A stretch of 64,000 nt of DNA from Pseudotamlana agarivorans (GTDB lineage Bacteria > Bacteroidota > Bacteroidia > Flavobacteriales > Flavobacteriaceae): contig NZ_JAHKPD010000023.1 of the NCBI RefSeq assembly GCF_018860245.1, forward strand, positions 27,385-91,384, read 5' to 3'. The stretch's first letter is position 1. Each line of letters begins with the position of its first letter. The notes under the pieces are model-generated. The model was not told the origin of the DNA. It did no database searches and saw nothing but the letters and a program-made list of their open reading frames with translations. A program made the position numbers and the translations under genes. Shown piece by piece: positions 24,992 through 34,929 of the stretch.

Positions 24992-27853
24992 TTACTGTTT
25001 AACTAATTTAACAGTATGATTTTGCCCTGAGGCATTAGTAATTCTAACAAAGTAGATGTTGGCAGGTACATCAGAAACATCATAGTTTTGGGTTTTACTA
25101 AAGTCACCTGTAAATTGTTTAACCAATTGTCCTGTAACACTGTAAAGTGATACTTGTGAAGCCGCTTTATTAATTTTAAAGCTATTTTGGGTAGGGTTAG
25201 GGTAAACGGTGAAGTTGTTTTTCCAAACATTATCATTAACACTTAAAGTATTAGCAGGCATGTTGCCGTAAATTTTAAATGTTCCGGGTTGTAATGTCAC
25301 TGCATTTGTGGCTTGAACCGTTGTGTTACCAGAAGCGTCCATTAGGTCGTGCCATGTACCATTTGTTGTGAAATTTGGGTCTACAGTAATTGCTGTCGTG
25401 TCAAAATTTGAAATGATAATAACGTCATTTAACTGCGAGCTTGGTAAGTTTGTATCAAAAACACGGATTCTAGGGTTTAGATCTCCCGAAGTAATTTCAT
25501 AATCCCCTTCAAAAACTGCTTCGTTAATTTTTAATGCGTTGATACGTGACCAGGTGTCGTAAATCGATTTTCTATTAGTATCTCCTAACCAATTGTCAGT
25601 CCATTGTGGCTGTGGTTTAGTATCTAATTTACAAGAATCATCAGCAGAAACAGTGCCGTCATTACATGTAAATATTGAGTTGTCCATACCTAAGGCTCCA
25701 AAATGCCAAATCATTTTAGGTCCAGGAATTGTTAATGAAACGGCGCCCATAGCCTCCATTCTGCTTAGGGATGTCATTAAGTCTTTAACATCGTAAGCGC
25801 CATTGCTTGCGCCGTACTGAAGGTTTTTATACATCAAACGCTCTTCATCATGACTTTCTGCATAACCTACCAGTCGTGGAGATTTAAAACCTCTGTCTTT
25901 GTAGCCCATGCGGCTAATATCAGAGTTTGGAGCAAACCCCATAGTTAATTGGTTGTACGGGTTCGTCATTTTTCCCCAAAGCATGATGCCTTTATCTTCA
26001 GCTTCCCTATAGTTAGCCCAACTTTGTTCTTCCAAGTCGCCCCCTAAGTGTTCGAATATCACATAATGAGTAGCGTCTAAACTCCAGGAATAATCTGCAT
26101 ATTGTTTTAAAATAGCTACACGATCTGTTCTGTAGCCATTGGTACAGGCTTCATCGTTTGAAGTACATTGTTGAGTGAATCCTTTAGTTAAATCCCAACG
26201 GAAACCATCAATATTGAATTCGGAAACCCAATGGTTTACTACGCGTTCAACGTAGTATTGTGTTCTTGGCTGTTGGTGGTTAAAATCCATACCAACATTA
26301 TAAGTATGTTTGGCTTCTTCGTTAAAATACGGGCTTTCAGAACTTGGGGCACCCCAACCATCTCCATCACCATCTTTCATCCACATACGTACCATTGGGT
26401 TTCTACCGTAGGCGTGATTTAAAGCGATGTCTAATATGACTGCAATACCATTTTGATGGCATAAATCGATAAACTCTTTGAATTTATCCTCAGTACCATA
26501 AAATTTATCTAGAGCCATATGAAAAGAGGTGTTGTATCCCCAGCTTTCGTTGCCTTCAAATTCCATAATAGGCATCAGTTGAATAGCATTAATATTCAGG
26601 TTCTTAAAATAATCTATACGATCTATTAAATCCTGAACGTTTCTATCACTATCGAAATCACGAATTAATACTTCGTAAATAACTAAATCTTCTTTTTTAG
26701 GTTTATTGAAATTTGTCACTTGCCAACTATAAGGTGTTTTTCCTGTTTGTAACACCGTAACTTCTCGTTCTTGTCCGCTAGGGTAGGCTGGAAGGTTAGG
26801 ATAGGTGTTTGCTGAAATATAAGGATCGTCAAAAGGAGATAAAACTAATGTAGAAAACGGATCGGCCGTTTTAACCATGACAGGTGAATCTGTAATAGGT
26901 GTTTCGTCAACCACCCAATATTGATAGGTCTCAATTTTTTGAGAAGTTAATCCTGTGAGTTCCAACCAGAATTTACCAGAACTCGGATCTTTTTTCATGG
27001 CATACGCCGAAGAAGGAGACCAATCATTAAAACTTCCCGCTACATAAACAAAATCTTTAAGAGGCGCGTCTAGCACCAGCGTAGCTTTCGTGGCATCTGA
27101 TGGATTATAATTAATACCATTTTCTAAGCCGCTCGGCATGGCTTGAGAAGCTGTACCAGGGTTTAATAAGGCTGAAAAGGATTTTGTTCTCGTATTTTGT
27201 CCTTGTGTTACTGTTAAAATATAATCTTGATTTGTAGTAATGTTACTATGTGTGAAAGTATATGAGCTGATTCCTGATTTTGAGTCTATAGTGCTTCCGT
27301 TAGCGGAAAGGCTATAGTTTGCATTACCACTGGTGTTTGATGCAGAGATATTTAAACTGCTGCCAGAAGCTAAAATAGACGTGCTGTTTTCGGAAGGTGC
27401 ATTTAGAGCGACTTGAAAGCTTCCAACGCCGATTTTGAAATCGGAACAGCCAGTCGCTTTTAATTCTTGATTCCCTGATGCATTTCTAAAAACCATGCCC
27501 ATTTTTGTAGCCGAATTCGCTTGAGCATCGCTTAAACTATAATAAGATTTTGGAGTAATTGTGATACTCCATTTTCCATTACCATTGTTGGTCATTTCAC
27601 CAACGCCATCATCTTGTCCCCAATTACCAACAGCTCCATATCCCCATGGGTCGCTATCTGTTCCAATGCCGGAATGCATATAGACTTTTACAGGGTTGCT
27701 TAAACCGTTACAATTAGAGGCAGAGCTTGTGATGTCTACAGTAATAGTTACTGTTTCTGTCGTGTTAAACGTTACTGGATTAGTTGTAATTTGGGCATAA
27801 CTAAAATAAGTAGCGGTTAAGAGTAGAAAAGAAAGTAAAGTTTTTTTCATCAT
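24992..27853 (-). CDS. Secreted GH13 alpha-amylase with T9SS sorting domain
   Basis: 953 residues. The signal peptide is MKKTLLSFLLLTATYFSYAQ. A beta-rich N-terminal region (about 22-230) is followed by a CBM48-like/E-set domain (about 255-345, VYVAGSFNDWSPSSAYAM). The GH13 barrel (about 385-800) keeps the catalytic triad: nucleophile D554 in GFRWDLTKGF, acid E601 in FEHLGG, and D669 in SHDEER. A C-terminal type A sorting domain (about 880-953; FTVYPNPTQNSFKI, ending VKLVKQ) predicts export by the type IX system and a cell-surface or secreted location. It should start extracellular starch or glycogen breakdown. It is last in the minus arm, after a weak terminator at 27876-27907. Confidence 0.93.
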   Translation of the reverse strand: MMKKTLLSFLLLTATYFSYAQITTNPVTFNTTETVTITVDITSSASNCNGLSNPVKVYMHSGIGTDSDPWGYGAVGNWGQDDGVGEMTNNGNGKWSITITPKSYYSLSDAQANSATKMGMVFRNASGNQELKATGCSDFKIGVGSFQVALNAPSENSTSILASGSSLNISASNTSGNANYSLSANGSTIDSKSGISSYTFTHSNITTNQDYILTVTQGQNTRTKSFSALLNPGTASQAMPSGLENGINYNPSDATKATLVLDAPLKDFVYVAGSFNDWSPSSAYAMKKDPSSGKFWLELTGLTSQKIETYQYWVVDETPITDSPVMVKTADPFSTLVLSPFDDPYISANTYPNLPAYPSGQEREVTVLQTGKTPYSWQVTNFNKPKKEDLVIYEVLIRDFDSDRNVQDLIDRIDYFKNLNINAIQLMPIMEFEGNESWGYNTSFHMALDKFYGTEDKFKEFIDLCHQNGIAVILDIALNHAYGRNPMVRMWMKDGDGDGWGAPSSESPYFNEEAKHTYNVGMDFNHQQPRTQYYVERVVNHWVSEFNIDGFRWDLTKGFTQQCTSNDEACTNGYRTDRVAILKQYADYSWSLDATHYVIFEHLGGDLEEQSWANYREAEDKGIMLWGKMTNPYNQLTMGFAPNSDISRMGYKDRGFKSPRLVGYAESHDEERLMYKNLQYGASNGAYDVKDLMTSLSRMEAMGAVSLTIPGPKMIWHFGALGMDNSIFTCNDGTVSADDSCKLDTKPQPQWTDNWLGDTNRKSIYDTWSRINALKINEAVFEGDYEITSGDLNPRIRVFDTNLPSSQLNDVIIISNFDTTAITVDPNFTTNGTWHDLMDASGNTTVQATNAVTLQPGTFKIYGNMPANTLSVNDNVWKNNFTVYPNPTQNSFKINKAASQVSLYSVTGQLVKQFTGDFSKTQNYDVSDVPANIYFVRITNASGQNHTVKLVKQ

Positions 27854-27875
27854 TTAATTCGTTTTGTCTATTAAC

Positions 27876-27907
27876 AAAAAAGACTATGAGAATTCATAGC
27901 CTTTTTT
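27876..27907 (-). terminator. Intercistronic terminator between susE and amylase
   Basis: AAAAAAG-CTATGA...TCATAG-CTTTTTT gives, on the minus strand, a hairpin followed by six T, between the SusE-like stop (27925) and the amylase start (27853). It would reduce read-through into the amylase. Confidence 0.75.
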
Positions 27908-27924
27908 ATTTAAGAGTGTTTTAA

Positions 27925-29055
27925 TTATTGAACAGGGATTAAAACATATCCACCATCTAAGTCGTTAAACCAAATGTTGTAAGTTCCTGCCATTACCGGA
28001 ACATTAGTGCCATCTTGAACTCCAAATCCACTAAAAGCGGTGTCAGATCCCCAGTTTGAAGCCCAATCGTCTTCAGCTCTAAATTTTAACTCACCATCTT
28101 TTAAAGTGACATCATTGATGAACCAAATATGTGGATCAAAATTAGATTGTGTCATATCTGTATCGCTATTCCATTCATCGGGAGTAGAATCACCAATAAT
28201 ACCAATAGTATTGAAAATAGGTGCTGCAGAAGCATCGTAATCTACAAGCGTGTATGTCATATCCGTGATGTTCATATTGAATTGGTAATAACCACTAGTT
28301 GGGATTTTGAAGGCGTCAGGATCACTTCCCGTGCCATCATTTACACCTAATGTTCCTGCAGATCCTCCCCATTGTGGAGACCAATCAGCAACTTCCAAAA
28401 GTTTAAATCCTTCAACAGAACTTCCGCCATTAAAATAACCAACGTATGAATAGATGTTTTCATCCAAAGGGTCTCTTGTAATAACAGGGTTGTTATTATC
28501 AGGGTTCCATCCTGGAGCTGTAGCATCACCTACTAAAAACAAGTTTCTAAAAGTTGGTAGAGCAGGTGCTCCTGTGTCCTCTAACATGACTAAGGTTAAA
28601 GATTCACCAGTAGAAATCAATTCAGTATCAGAGTCTGTACCAGCAAAGGCTCTAACTCTAAAGACTACAGTACCTGTGTTGGGCATATCGTCTGTAGAAG
28701 GATCGCTATCTAAACCTGCTTCTTCAGCAATTGTAATTAGCTCACCAATAGTAACGACATAGTTGTTCTCACTTGTTGTGCCTACAACTTCTACATCGGT
28801 AAAATCACCTAAGATAGAGCGTTGTATTTCATATGAAATATTTGTAGGTGTTCCAAAATCTGCACTTTCCCAGGTAAATCGTTCACCAATGTTGCTTGAT
28901 GCAGCTGGTGATAATAAATATTCTGGTAAGAAGGAGTTTGTGAACTCTAAATCACCTTCAGGTTGAGCGATGTAAGTTAAATGGTCATCTTCAGTACAAG
29001 CACTTAGCGCTAACATGCTCACTATAAATAGTGTTATTAATTTTATATTTTTCAT
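27925..29055 (-). CDS. susE: SusE/SusF-like starch-binding outer-membrane lipoprotein
   Basis: 376 residues. The lipoprotein signal ends in LALSAC, and the following TEDD is acidic, matching surface-export signals of Bacteroidota lipoproteins. A SusE N-terminal Ig-like domain (about 30-155) precedes two tandem starch-binding repeats: LFLVGDATAPGWNPDN (about 168 onward) and IGIIGDSTPDEWNSDT (about 280 onward). Each repeat holds several Trp residues (WSPQWGG, WASNWGS) suited to glucan stacking. The predicted role is glucan capture next to SusC/SusD. The two-repeat form is closer in length to SusE than to the longer SusF. Confidence 0.88.
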   Translation of the reverse strand: MKNIKLITLFIVSMLALSACTEDDHLTYIAQPEGDLEFTNSFLPEYLLSPAASSNIGERFTWESADFGTPTNISYEIQRSILGDFTDVEVVGTTSENNYVVTIGELITIAEEAGLDSDPSTDDMPNTGTVVFRVRAFAGTDSDTELISTGESLTLVMLEDTGAPALPTFRNLFLVGDATAPGWNPDNNNPVITRDPLDENIYSYVGYFNGGSSVEGFKLLEVADWSPQWGGSAGTLGVNDGTGSDPDAFKIPTSGYYQFNMNITDMTYTLVDYDASAAPIFNTIGIIGDSTPDEWNSDTDMTQSNFDPHIWFINDVTLKDGELKFRAEDDWASNWGSDTAFSGFGVQDGTNVPVMAGTYNIWFNDLDGGYVLIPVQ

Positions 29056-29073
29056 TGTCTTAAAAGTTTTTAG

Positions 29074-30651
29074 TTAGTAACCTGGATTTTGTATTAAGTT
29101 AGGATTAGTTGAAATGGTATTATTTGGAATTGGAAAAATGTTTCTAAACGGATCTGTTGATGTACCGTTTTTTTGATTGGCTTTAAAAGGCCATAAATAA
29201 TTTGCTGTTGTAAAGAAATTGTAACGTACTAAATCGGTACGTCTTTGGCCTTCCCAATACAATTCTCTAGAGCGTTCGTCTAGTACAAATTGTAAATCGA
29301 GGTCTGCCGCAGAAATATTTCCTGAAGCATCACCATAAGCACGTTCTCTTAATTGGTTAATTAAAGTTACAGCAGTGTTCATGTCGCCACCGCCACCTCT
29401 TAATGAGGCTTCAGCATAGTTTAAAAAGATTTCTGGAAGGCGAATAAGAGCCAAATCGACATCTGTAAACTCACCTGTTTTATCGTTTCCTTGCTCACCA
29501 TTCGAGTCGATGTTTTTAAACTTAGTACATGCGTAACCTTCACTAAATTGAGGGATGCTTTCAATTTCTAAATTTTGACCATCAGTATAGAACATACCAC
29601 GTTGATCTCCAGTTTCAAATTTGTTTACTAGGTTTTTAGTAACACGGTTACCACCCCAGCCTCCGTTTACTCCAAATTCTGTTGGATCCATAGTTCCGCC
29701 AATGGCAGCATGGATTAAGAAAGTAGAACCACCGTAGGTTGTCGATTGTTTTCCATCAAAATTTACTAAGAAAATAAATTCGTTTTGTGCACCGTTAGAG
29801 TTGTTGTCGGCTAAGAATAATTCATCATATGCCGTTCCGTTTCCGTTCGCATCAACTGTATTAATAGCGTACGATGAGTTGATAACATCGTTTGAGTAAG
29901 CCACACAATCACTATATCTATCTGTTCCTGTCCATACATCTGCATTTAAGTATAATTTAGACAGTAATGCCCAAGCAGCAACCTTATCGACACGTCCGTA
30001 TTCGTTACCTTTTGCATCTGGAAGTAAATCTTTAACTTCTAGTAATTCTGTTTCAACAAAATTAAAAAGTTCTGTTCTGCTTGCCTGCGAAGGAAGGTCT
30101 GTAGTAATTTTTGTTACTAAAGGCACGCTTCCGTAGAAATCTATGAGATTATAATAGGCGAATGCTCTTAAAAAACGAGCCTCAGCAATAAAAGTTTGTG
30201 CTTCAGCATCAGATAGACCTTCCGCATTTGTGATAAAAGAGTTGCAAAATGATACTTGTTGTGCTAAACGTAGGTACATAGCACCTGTGAAACTGTTACT
30301 ACCCGTCCAGTACATACCATGTAAATCAGGTAAACCACTATCTCCCCAACCTACAACACCATGATCGGTAGTAAGTTCGTTAAGGTTAAATAACATACGT
30401 GTGTATTGAGAAAATCCTTGCTCAATATCTGTAATATCGGCATTTCCGCCATCGCCACCATCTTGACCGGTTAAGGCTAAACTGGCGTATAGTTTGGCCA
30501 GAGCTCCTTTTGCTTCGGTGGCATTAGCAAAAACATCTTGTTCTGTGAAACTATCTGGATCAATTGGAAATTGATCTAAATCGCCATGACATGATACCAT
30601 GAAAAACGAGATAGTTAAAATTGGAATAATTCTGTTTATTATATTTTTCAT
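29074..30651 (-). CDS. susD: SusD/RagB-family glycan-binding lipoprotein
   Basis: 525 residues. The lipoprotein signal ends in FMVSC (HGDLDQFP follows, with Asp residues as in surface-exported SusD proteins). TPR-like helices include AEARFLRAFAYYNLIDFYGSVPLVT (about 150-175), the family hallmark, and the C-terminal block LDERSRELYWEGQRRTDLVRYN. SusD proteins close the SusC channel as a lid and bind the oligosaccharide. It lies 10 bases after susC and 18 bases before the SusE-like gene, a single operon. Confidence 0.96.
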   Translation of the reverse strand: MKNIINRIIPILTISFFMVSCHGDLDQFPIDPDSFTEQDVFANATEAKGALAKLYASLALTGQDGGDGGNADITDIEQGFSQYTRMLFNLNELTTDHGVVGWGDSGLPDLHGMYWTGSNSFTGAMYLRLAQQVSFCNSFITNAEGLSDAEAQTFIAEARFLRAFAYYNLIDFYGSVPLVTKITTDLPSQASRTELFNFVETELLEVKDLLPDAKGNEYGRVDKVAAWALLSKLYLNADVWTGTDRYSDCVAYSNDVINSSYAINTVDANGNGTAYDELFLADNNSNGAQNEFIFLVNFDGKQSTTYGGSTFLIHAAIGGTMDPTEFGVNGGWGGNRVTKNLVNKFETGDQRGMFYTDGQNLEIESIPQFSEGYACTKFKNIDSNGEQGNDKTGEFTDVDLALIRLPEIFLNYAEASLRGGGGDMNTAVTLINQLRERAYGDASGNISAADLDLQFVLDERSRELYWEGQRRTDLVRYNFFTTANYLWPFKANQKNGTSTDPFRNIFPIPNNTISTNPNLIQNPGY

Positions 30652-30661
30652 AATTCAATTT

Positions 30662-33589
30662 TTAAAATCCAACATTAAGTCCCAATACTATTGTTCTAGG
30701 TCTTGGGTAAAAGCTATTGTCTATCCCGCCATTAATTTCAGGATCTAAACCATTGTAATCTGTAATGGTTAACAGGTTTTGAACAGAGCCATACAATCTA
30801 ATTGAAGCGTCTTTAACGGCATCGTTTAGCGTGTAGCCTAATGTGATGTTATCTAACTTAAAGAAAGACGCATCTTCGATAAAATGACTGCTTAAGAAAT
30901 TGTTGTCTGTTTGGTTTTTAAAACCAGTGTATAAATAATCTGAGTGGATGTTCCATAAGAAATTGTTGGTTGTTGGAATAACCCCATTTAAGTATGAATT
31001 TCCTGAAGCTACGTTGTTATAAGCATAGTTCCCTATGTTAGCTCTTGTAATAATTGCTAAATCCCAGTTTTTATAAGTAAGATTTGTGTTTAAACCCATA
31101 ATCACATCTGCATACGGGTTTTTGTGAACGTATTTATCGGCATCATTAATTACGTTATCTCCATTTCTATCTACAAAAGCACCTTCGATAGGTTTTCCAT
31201 TATTGTCATAAATTTGTTGGAAAACATAAAAGCTATACGGTGCTTCACCTTCGGTATGTAATTGAATGTTGTTACCAACGCCTCCGCTAATACCTCCTGT
31301 AACTTGATCGAAAGGTAAATCTGTAATTTGATTATCGTTTAGTGCGATGTTATAGCTAACCGACCATTCAAAATCATCAGTTCTTACAGGAATAACATTG
31401 ATAGCAAATTCTACCCCTTTGTTTTCCATGTCGCCTATGTTTTTGTCGATACGGCTACCAAAGTTGGTAAAAGGATCTACTGAAGCAAAAGCGATTAAAT
31501 CTTTTGTTTGTTTAATATATGCGTTAAATGATCCAGATATTCTTCGGTTTAATAAACTATAATCTAAACCTACATTTAATGTGTTACCAATTTCCCAACG
31601 TAAATCTGGGTTGATAGGATCTGGTCTGTATGTTTGGTAAAAACTATTACCAAATTGGTAGTTTGCATTAGATTGACTTCCTAAATAACGCGTCAGGAAT
31701 TGGTAGTCACCTAAACCATTAACGTTACCAACTTCACCATAACCAACTCTTAGTTTTAATTCGTTTAATACCGAAGAGTCTTCTAAAAAGTTTTCGTTAT
31801 GCATGTTCCAAGCTAAAGCCACAGAAGGAAAATAGCCCCAACGGTTGTCTGGATTTAATTTAGAAGAAGCATCGGCTCTTAAAGTTGCAGTAAGTAAGTA
31901 TCTGTTGTCGTAACCATAGTTAAGTCTGCCAAAGTAAGATAAAAGCACGTTTTTACTTTTGTCTATAAACTCATAAGTATTGCCGCGTTCTTCAAGCTCA
32001 CTGTCGTAGCTATAATTGTCGTATTCAAATGATTGATACGAGTAACCACCAACAACAGTTAATTTGTGTGCCTCATTAAGTGTTTTGTTGTAAGTAAGAT
32101 AAGCATCAAATAAATTGTTAGTTGATTCATTTCTAAAGCTGGTTCTAGCACCGTTCCAAGTAGGATCTGTTGTAGGCATCAACTCTGAGGTGATCACACG
32201 ACCATGACTGTTTGATTTGTCTAAAGCCGCATTAACAGTAGCTGTTAGGTCTGGAAAGAAATGTAAATTATAGTCAAACTTAGCATTACCAATAAACCTT
32301 CTTACCTCGGCAACATCGTCTTTTAAATTTAATAGAGCCACTGGATTGGTATTTGCTAAACTTGGTTCTAATCCTGTAGCAGGATCAATCCACGAAGAAT
32401 ATCCGCCGTACGGCAAGCTAGAATCGTAAATTGGCTGTGTTGGGGCATAACTATTAGCCGAACTAATAGCATCACGGTTTCCAAAAGCATTTTCAGTGTA
32501 GGTACCTCTTGCGTTTAATTCAATTTTTAAATGATCATCAAATAATTTAGGCGTTAAACTAAGGGCTCCCGTGGTTCTTTTAAAATTATCACGTTTCAAG
32601 ATTCCTTCAAAATCAGTATATGAAATAGAAGCACGCATTGGTACTCCAAAAGCTTTCCCTGTAGCACTAAAAGAATGGTCTTGCCCAAAAGCACTACCAT
32701 AAATTTCATCTTGCCAATCGGTATCATAATCCTGTAGTAAGCTTAAAGTTGTCGCATTGGCTTGTGGATGATTCATAACAATGTTACGAAATTCGTCTGC
32801 GTTTAAAACATCTACTTTGTCTATAGGAGACCCTACCGAAGTTAAAGAGCTTAAATTGAATTTGAAGTCGCCGTCTTTTCCTTTTTTAGTGGTAACGATT
32901 ATAACACCATTCGCAGCACGAGATCCATAAATTGAAGTTGCCGAGGCATCTTTTAATACGGTCATGCTCTCGATATCGTTAGGGTTAACCATATTTAATG
33001 GATTTCTAGACCCTCCAATACCGCCTTGATCTAAAGGAATACCATCAATTACAACTAAAGGATTATTGTTTAGTGATAACGAGCTGTTACCACGAATTCT
33101 AATCTCTTGGCCGTCGCCAGGAGCTCCACTGCTAGAGGTTACAGAAACCCCAGCTACTTTACCTTGAATTAACTGAGGCGCCGAAACTACGGGGCCTTGA
33201 TTAAAATCTTTGTCTGTTACAAGGTCGGCCGCACCTGTTACGTCTTCTTTTTTTACGGCACCATAGCCAATAACGACTACTTCATCTAAAACGGAGGTGT
33301 CTTCCACCAGTTGAACATTTAGAGGTGCTTGTCCACTATAAGTGATTTCTTGTGTAACAAACCCCAGATAGGAAAACTGTAATACATTGCCTTGGCTAAC
33401 AGACAGTGAAAAATTTCCGTCGAAATCGGTAACAGTACCTGTAGTGGTCCCTTTAACAATAATATTAACACCTGCTATGGGGATATTAGTATCGGTCTCC
33501 GATACCATTCCTGTTACGGTGCTTTGCGCCAACACGAAGGCTGGAGCAAAAAACAGTGTCAGTAATAAACTATTTATAATTGTTTTCAT
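30662..33589 (-). CDS. susC: SusC/RagA-family TonB-dependent outer-membrane transporter
   Basis: 975 residues. Signal peptide (1-21), then a carboxypeptidase-regulatory-like domain (about 24-105, GMVSETDTNIPIAGVNIIV). The TonB-box region is DEVVVIGYGAVKKEDVTGA (about 113-131). The plug (about 132-235) shows IRIRGNSSLSLNNNPLVVID. A long beta-barrel ends in aromatic NVGF. It imports oligosaccharides with SusD using TonB energy. First gene of the minus arm, divergent from lacI across a spacer with a LacI-type operator. The neighbouring GH13/GH65/GH97 genes point to maltodextrins as substrate. Confidence 0.97.
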   Translation of the reverse strand: MKTIINSLLLTLFFAPAFVLAQSTVTGMVSETDTNIPIAGVNIIVKGTTTGTVTDFDGNFSLSVSQGNVLQFSYLGFVTQEITYSGQAPLNVQLVEDTSVLDEVVVIGYGAVKKEDVTGAADLVTDKDFNQGPVVSAPQLIQGKVAGVSVTSSSGAPGDGQEIRIRGNSSLSLNNNPLVVIDGIPLDQGGIGGSRNPLNMVNPNDIESMTVLKDASATSIYGSRAANGVIIVTTKKGKDGDFKFNLSSLTSVGSPIDKVDVLNADEFRNIVMNHPQANATTLSLLQDYDTDWQDEIYGSAFGQDHSFSATGKAFGVPMRASISYTDFEGILKRDNFKRTTGALSLTPKLFDDHLKIELNARGTYTENAFGNRDAISSANSYAPTQPIYDSSLPYGGYSSWIDPATGLEPSLANTNPVALLNLKDDVAEVRRFIGNAKFDYNLHFFPDLTATVNAALDKSNSHGRVITSELMPTTDPTWNGARTSFRNESTNNLFDAYLTYNKTLNEAHKLTVVGGYSYQSFEYDNYSYDSELEERGNTYEFIDKSKNVLLSYFGRLNYGYDNRYLLTATLRADASSKLNPDNRWGYFPSVALAWNMHNENFLEDSSVLNELKLRVGYGEVGNVNGLGDYQFLTRYLGSQSNANYQFGNSFYQTYRPDPINPDLRWEIGNTLNVGLDYSLLNRRISGSFNAYIKQTKDLIAFASVDPFTNFGSRIDKNIGDMENKGVEFAINVIPVRTDDFEWSVSYNIALNDNQITDLPFDQVTGGISGGVGNNIQLHTEGEAPYSFYVFQQIYDNNGKPIEGAFVDRNGDNVINDADKYVHKNPYADVIMGLNTNLTYKNWDLAIITRANIGNYAYNNVASGNSYLNGVIPTTNNFLWNIHSDYLYTGFKNQTDNNFLSSHFIEDASFFKLDNITLGYTLNDAVKDASIRLYGSVQNLLTITDYNGLDPEINGGIDNSFYPRPRTIVLGLNVGF

Positions 33590-33633
33590 ACGATCTAATT
33601 AAGTTAATTGTGATTTAGTTTAAGTTGGTAGAA

Positions 33634-33649
33634 TATATTTTTACTTCTC
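33634..33649. repeat. 16-base repeat copy 1 (susC-lacI spacer)
   Basis: TATATTTTTACTTCTC occurs here and again at 34930-34945 in front of the permease operon. Shared upstream position suggests a second regulatory site of the locus. Confidence 0.55.
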
Positions 33650-33698
33650 GAGGTTAAAATTATGTAAATGAAATGTTAAATATGAATTATTAGTTACG

Positions 33699-33775
33699 AA
33701 ATTCTCAGCGAAAACGTTTGCGTGTTAGTAACTTTTTGTTTTTGCTGTGATATTTCGCTTTTAAACTGAGAATTT
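33699..33775. promoter_or_regulatory. Operator region between susC and lacI
   Basis: A LacI-type palindrome CGAAAACGTTTGCG (33709-33722, centred on ACGT) is flanked by a perfect 10-base inverted repeat, AAATTCTCAG (33699-33708) and CTGAGAATTT (33766-33775), with inner GCGAAA/TTTCGC halves. The operator lies about 120 bases from susC and 114 from lacI. Autoregulation and susC control by the adjacent LacI protein are inferred. Confidence 0.7.
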
Positions 33776-33835
33776 ATTAAAAACGGATTAAAATTGCAAT
33801 TAAACTGATATCTTTACTTTAACAAAAATCTATTC

Positions 33836-34876
33836 ATGAAACGTAAAATAACCTTAAAGCAGATAGCTAAAGAATTAGATGTGTCTATAGGCACGGTGTC
33901 CAAAGCCTTAAGGAATAGTCAAGAAATTAGTGAAGAAACAAAAGAAAAGATACAAGCTTTTGCTAAATATTATAACTACAGACCTAATAACATTGCGTTA
34001 AGTCTAAAGAATAGAAAAACCAAAACTATAGGAGTAATTATTCCTGAAATTGTACACCACTTTTTTACTAAAGTTATTCAAGGAATTGAGCATTTGGCCA
34101 ATAAAAAAGGCTATAATGTGATTATTGGATTATCTAATGAATCGTTTGATAAAGAGGTGATTAACATGGAGATGTTAGCCAGCGGAAGTATTGATGGTTT
34201 TATTATGTCCATTTCTAAGCAAACCTTATTAAAACAAGATTATCATCATTTAAATGAAACTATTAATCAAGGGATGCCTATCGTGATGTTTGATCGTGTG
34301 GTAAGTGAAATTCGCTGTGATAAGGTAATTATTGATGATGTTGAAGCCGCTAAGAAAGCAGTAAATAAACTTGTAGCAAATAACTGTAAGCATATTGCCT
34401 TGATAACTACCATGGATTATATAAGTGTGGGTAGGTTAAGAACTCAAGGGTATATTGAAGCTTTAAATAAGCACGAAATTACGACGGAGGCTGAGCTAAT
34501 TTTAAAAGTAGATGACAAATTAGTTTCAGAAGACTATATAGATGTATTAGAGAAAGAAATTAAAACCTTGTTTTTAATGAATCCTCAAATTGATGGTGTG
34601 TTTGCAGTTAATGAACTCTATGCTGTTACGGCTATGAAAGTGGCTAGGAATTTAGGAAAACGTATTCCTGAAGACATTCAAGTTATTGGTTTTACCGATG
34701 GTGTTTTATCAAGACATGCAACACCGAGTTTAACAACTGTAACACAATATGGGCATAAAATAGGGGAGGTTGCAGCCTCATTAATCATCGAAAAAATAGA
34801 GAGTGAATCTCCGGAAGACCCTGTAAGAACGGTAGTTATAGAGACAGAATTGATTGAAAGAGAATCAACAAAATAA
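33836..34876 (+). CDS. LacI-family transcriptional regulator of the alpha-glucan locus
   Basis: 346 residues. The LacI helix-turn-helix at the N-terminus (ITLKQIAKELDVSIGTVSKALRNSQEISEETK) and hinge (NYRPNNIALSLKNRKTKTIGVI) join a periplasmic-binding-like sugar domain (about 62-340). The C-terminal region contains DIQVIGFTDGVLSRHATPSLTTV. It is divergent from susC and 135 bases before the permease operon. Regulation by maltose or a derived sugar is inferred from location; Sus systems often use SusR instead, so LacI control is notable. Confidence 0.92.
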   Translation: MKRKITLKQIAKELDVSIGTVSKALRNSQEISEETKEKIQAFAKYYNYRPNNIALSLKNRKTKTIGVIIPEIVHHFFTKVIQGIEHLANKKGYNVIIGLSNESFDKEVINMEMLASGSIDGFIMSISKQTLLKQDYHHLNETINQGMPIVMFDRVVSEIRCDKVIIDDVEAAKKAVNKLVANNCKHIALITTMDYISVGRLRTQGYIEALNKHEITTEAELILKVDDKLVSEDYIDVLEKEIKTLFLMNPQIDGVFAVNELYAVTAMKVARNLGKRIPEDIQVIGFTDGVLSRHATPSLTTVTQYGHKIGEVAASLIIEKIESESPEDPVRTVVIETELIERESTK

Positions 34877-34906
34877 AAATTAACATGGTCAAATAGAAAT
34901 CTTTTG

Positions 34907-34914
34907 TATATTTG
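34907..34914 (+). promoter_or_regulatory. -7 element of the permease-GH65-GH13 operon
   Basis: TATATTTG is a full TANNTTTG match. Transcription would start near 34920, leaving a leader of about 90 bases that contains the 16-base repeat copy (34930-34945) and an inverted repeat (34959-34985). Confidence 0.5.
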
Positions 34915-34929
34915 CCCCAGATCAAGACT

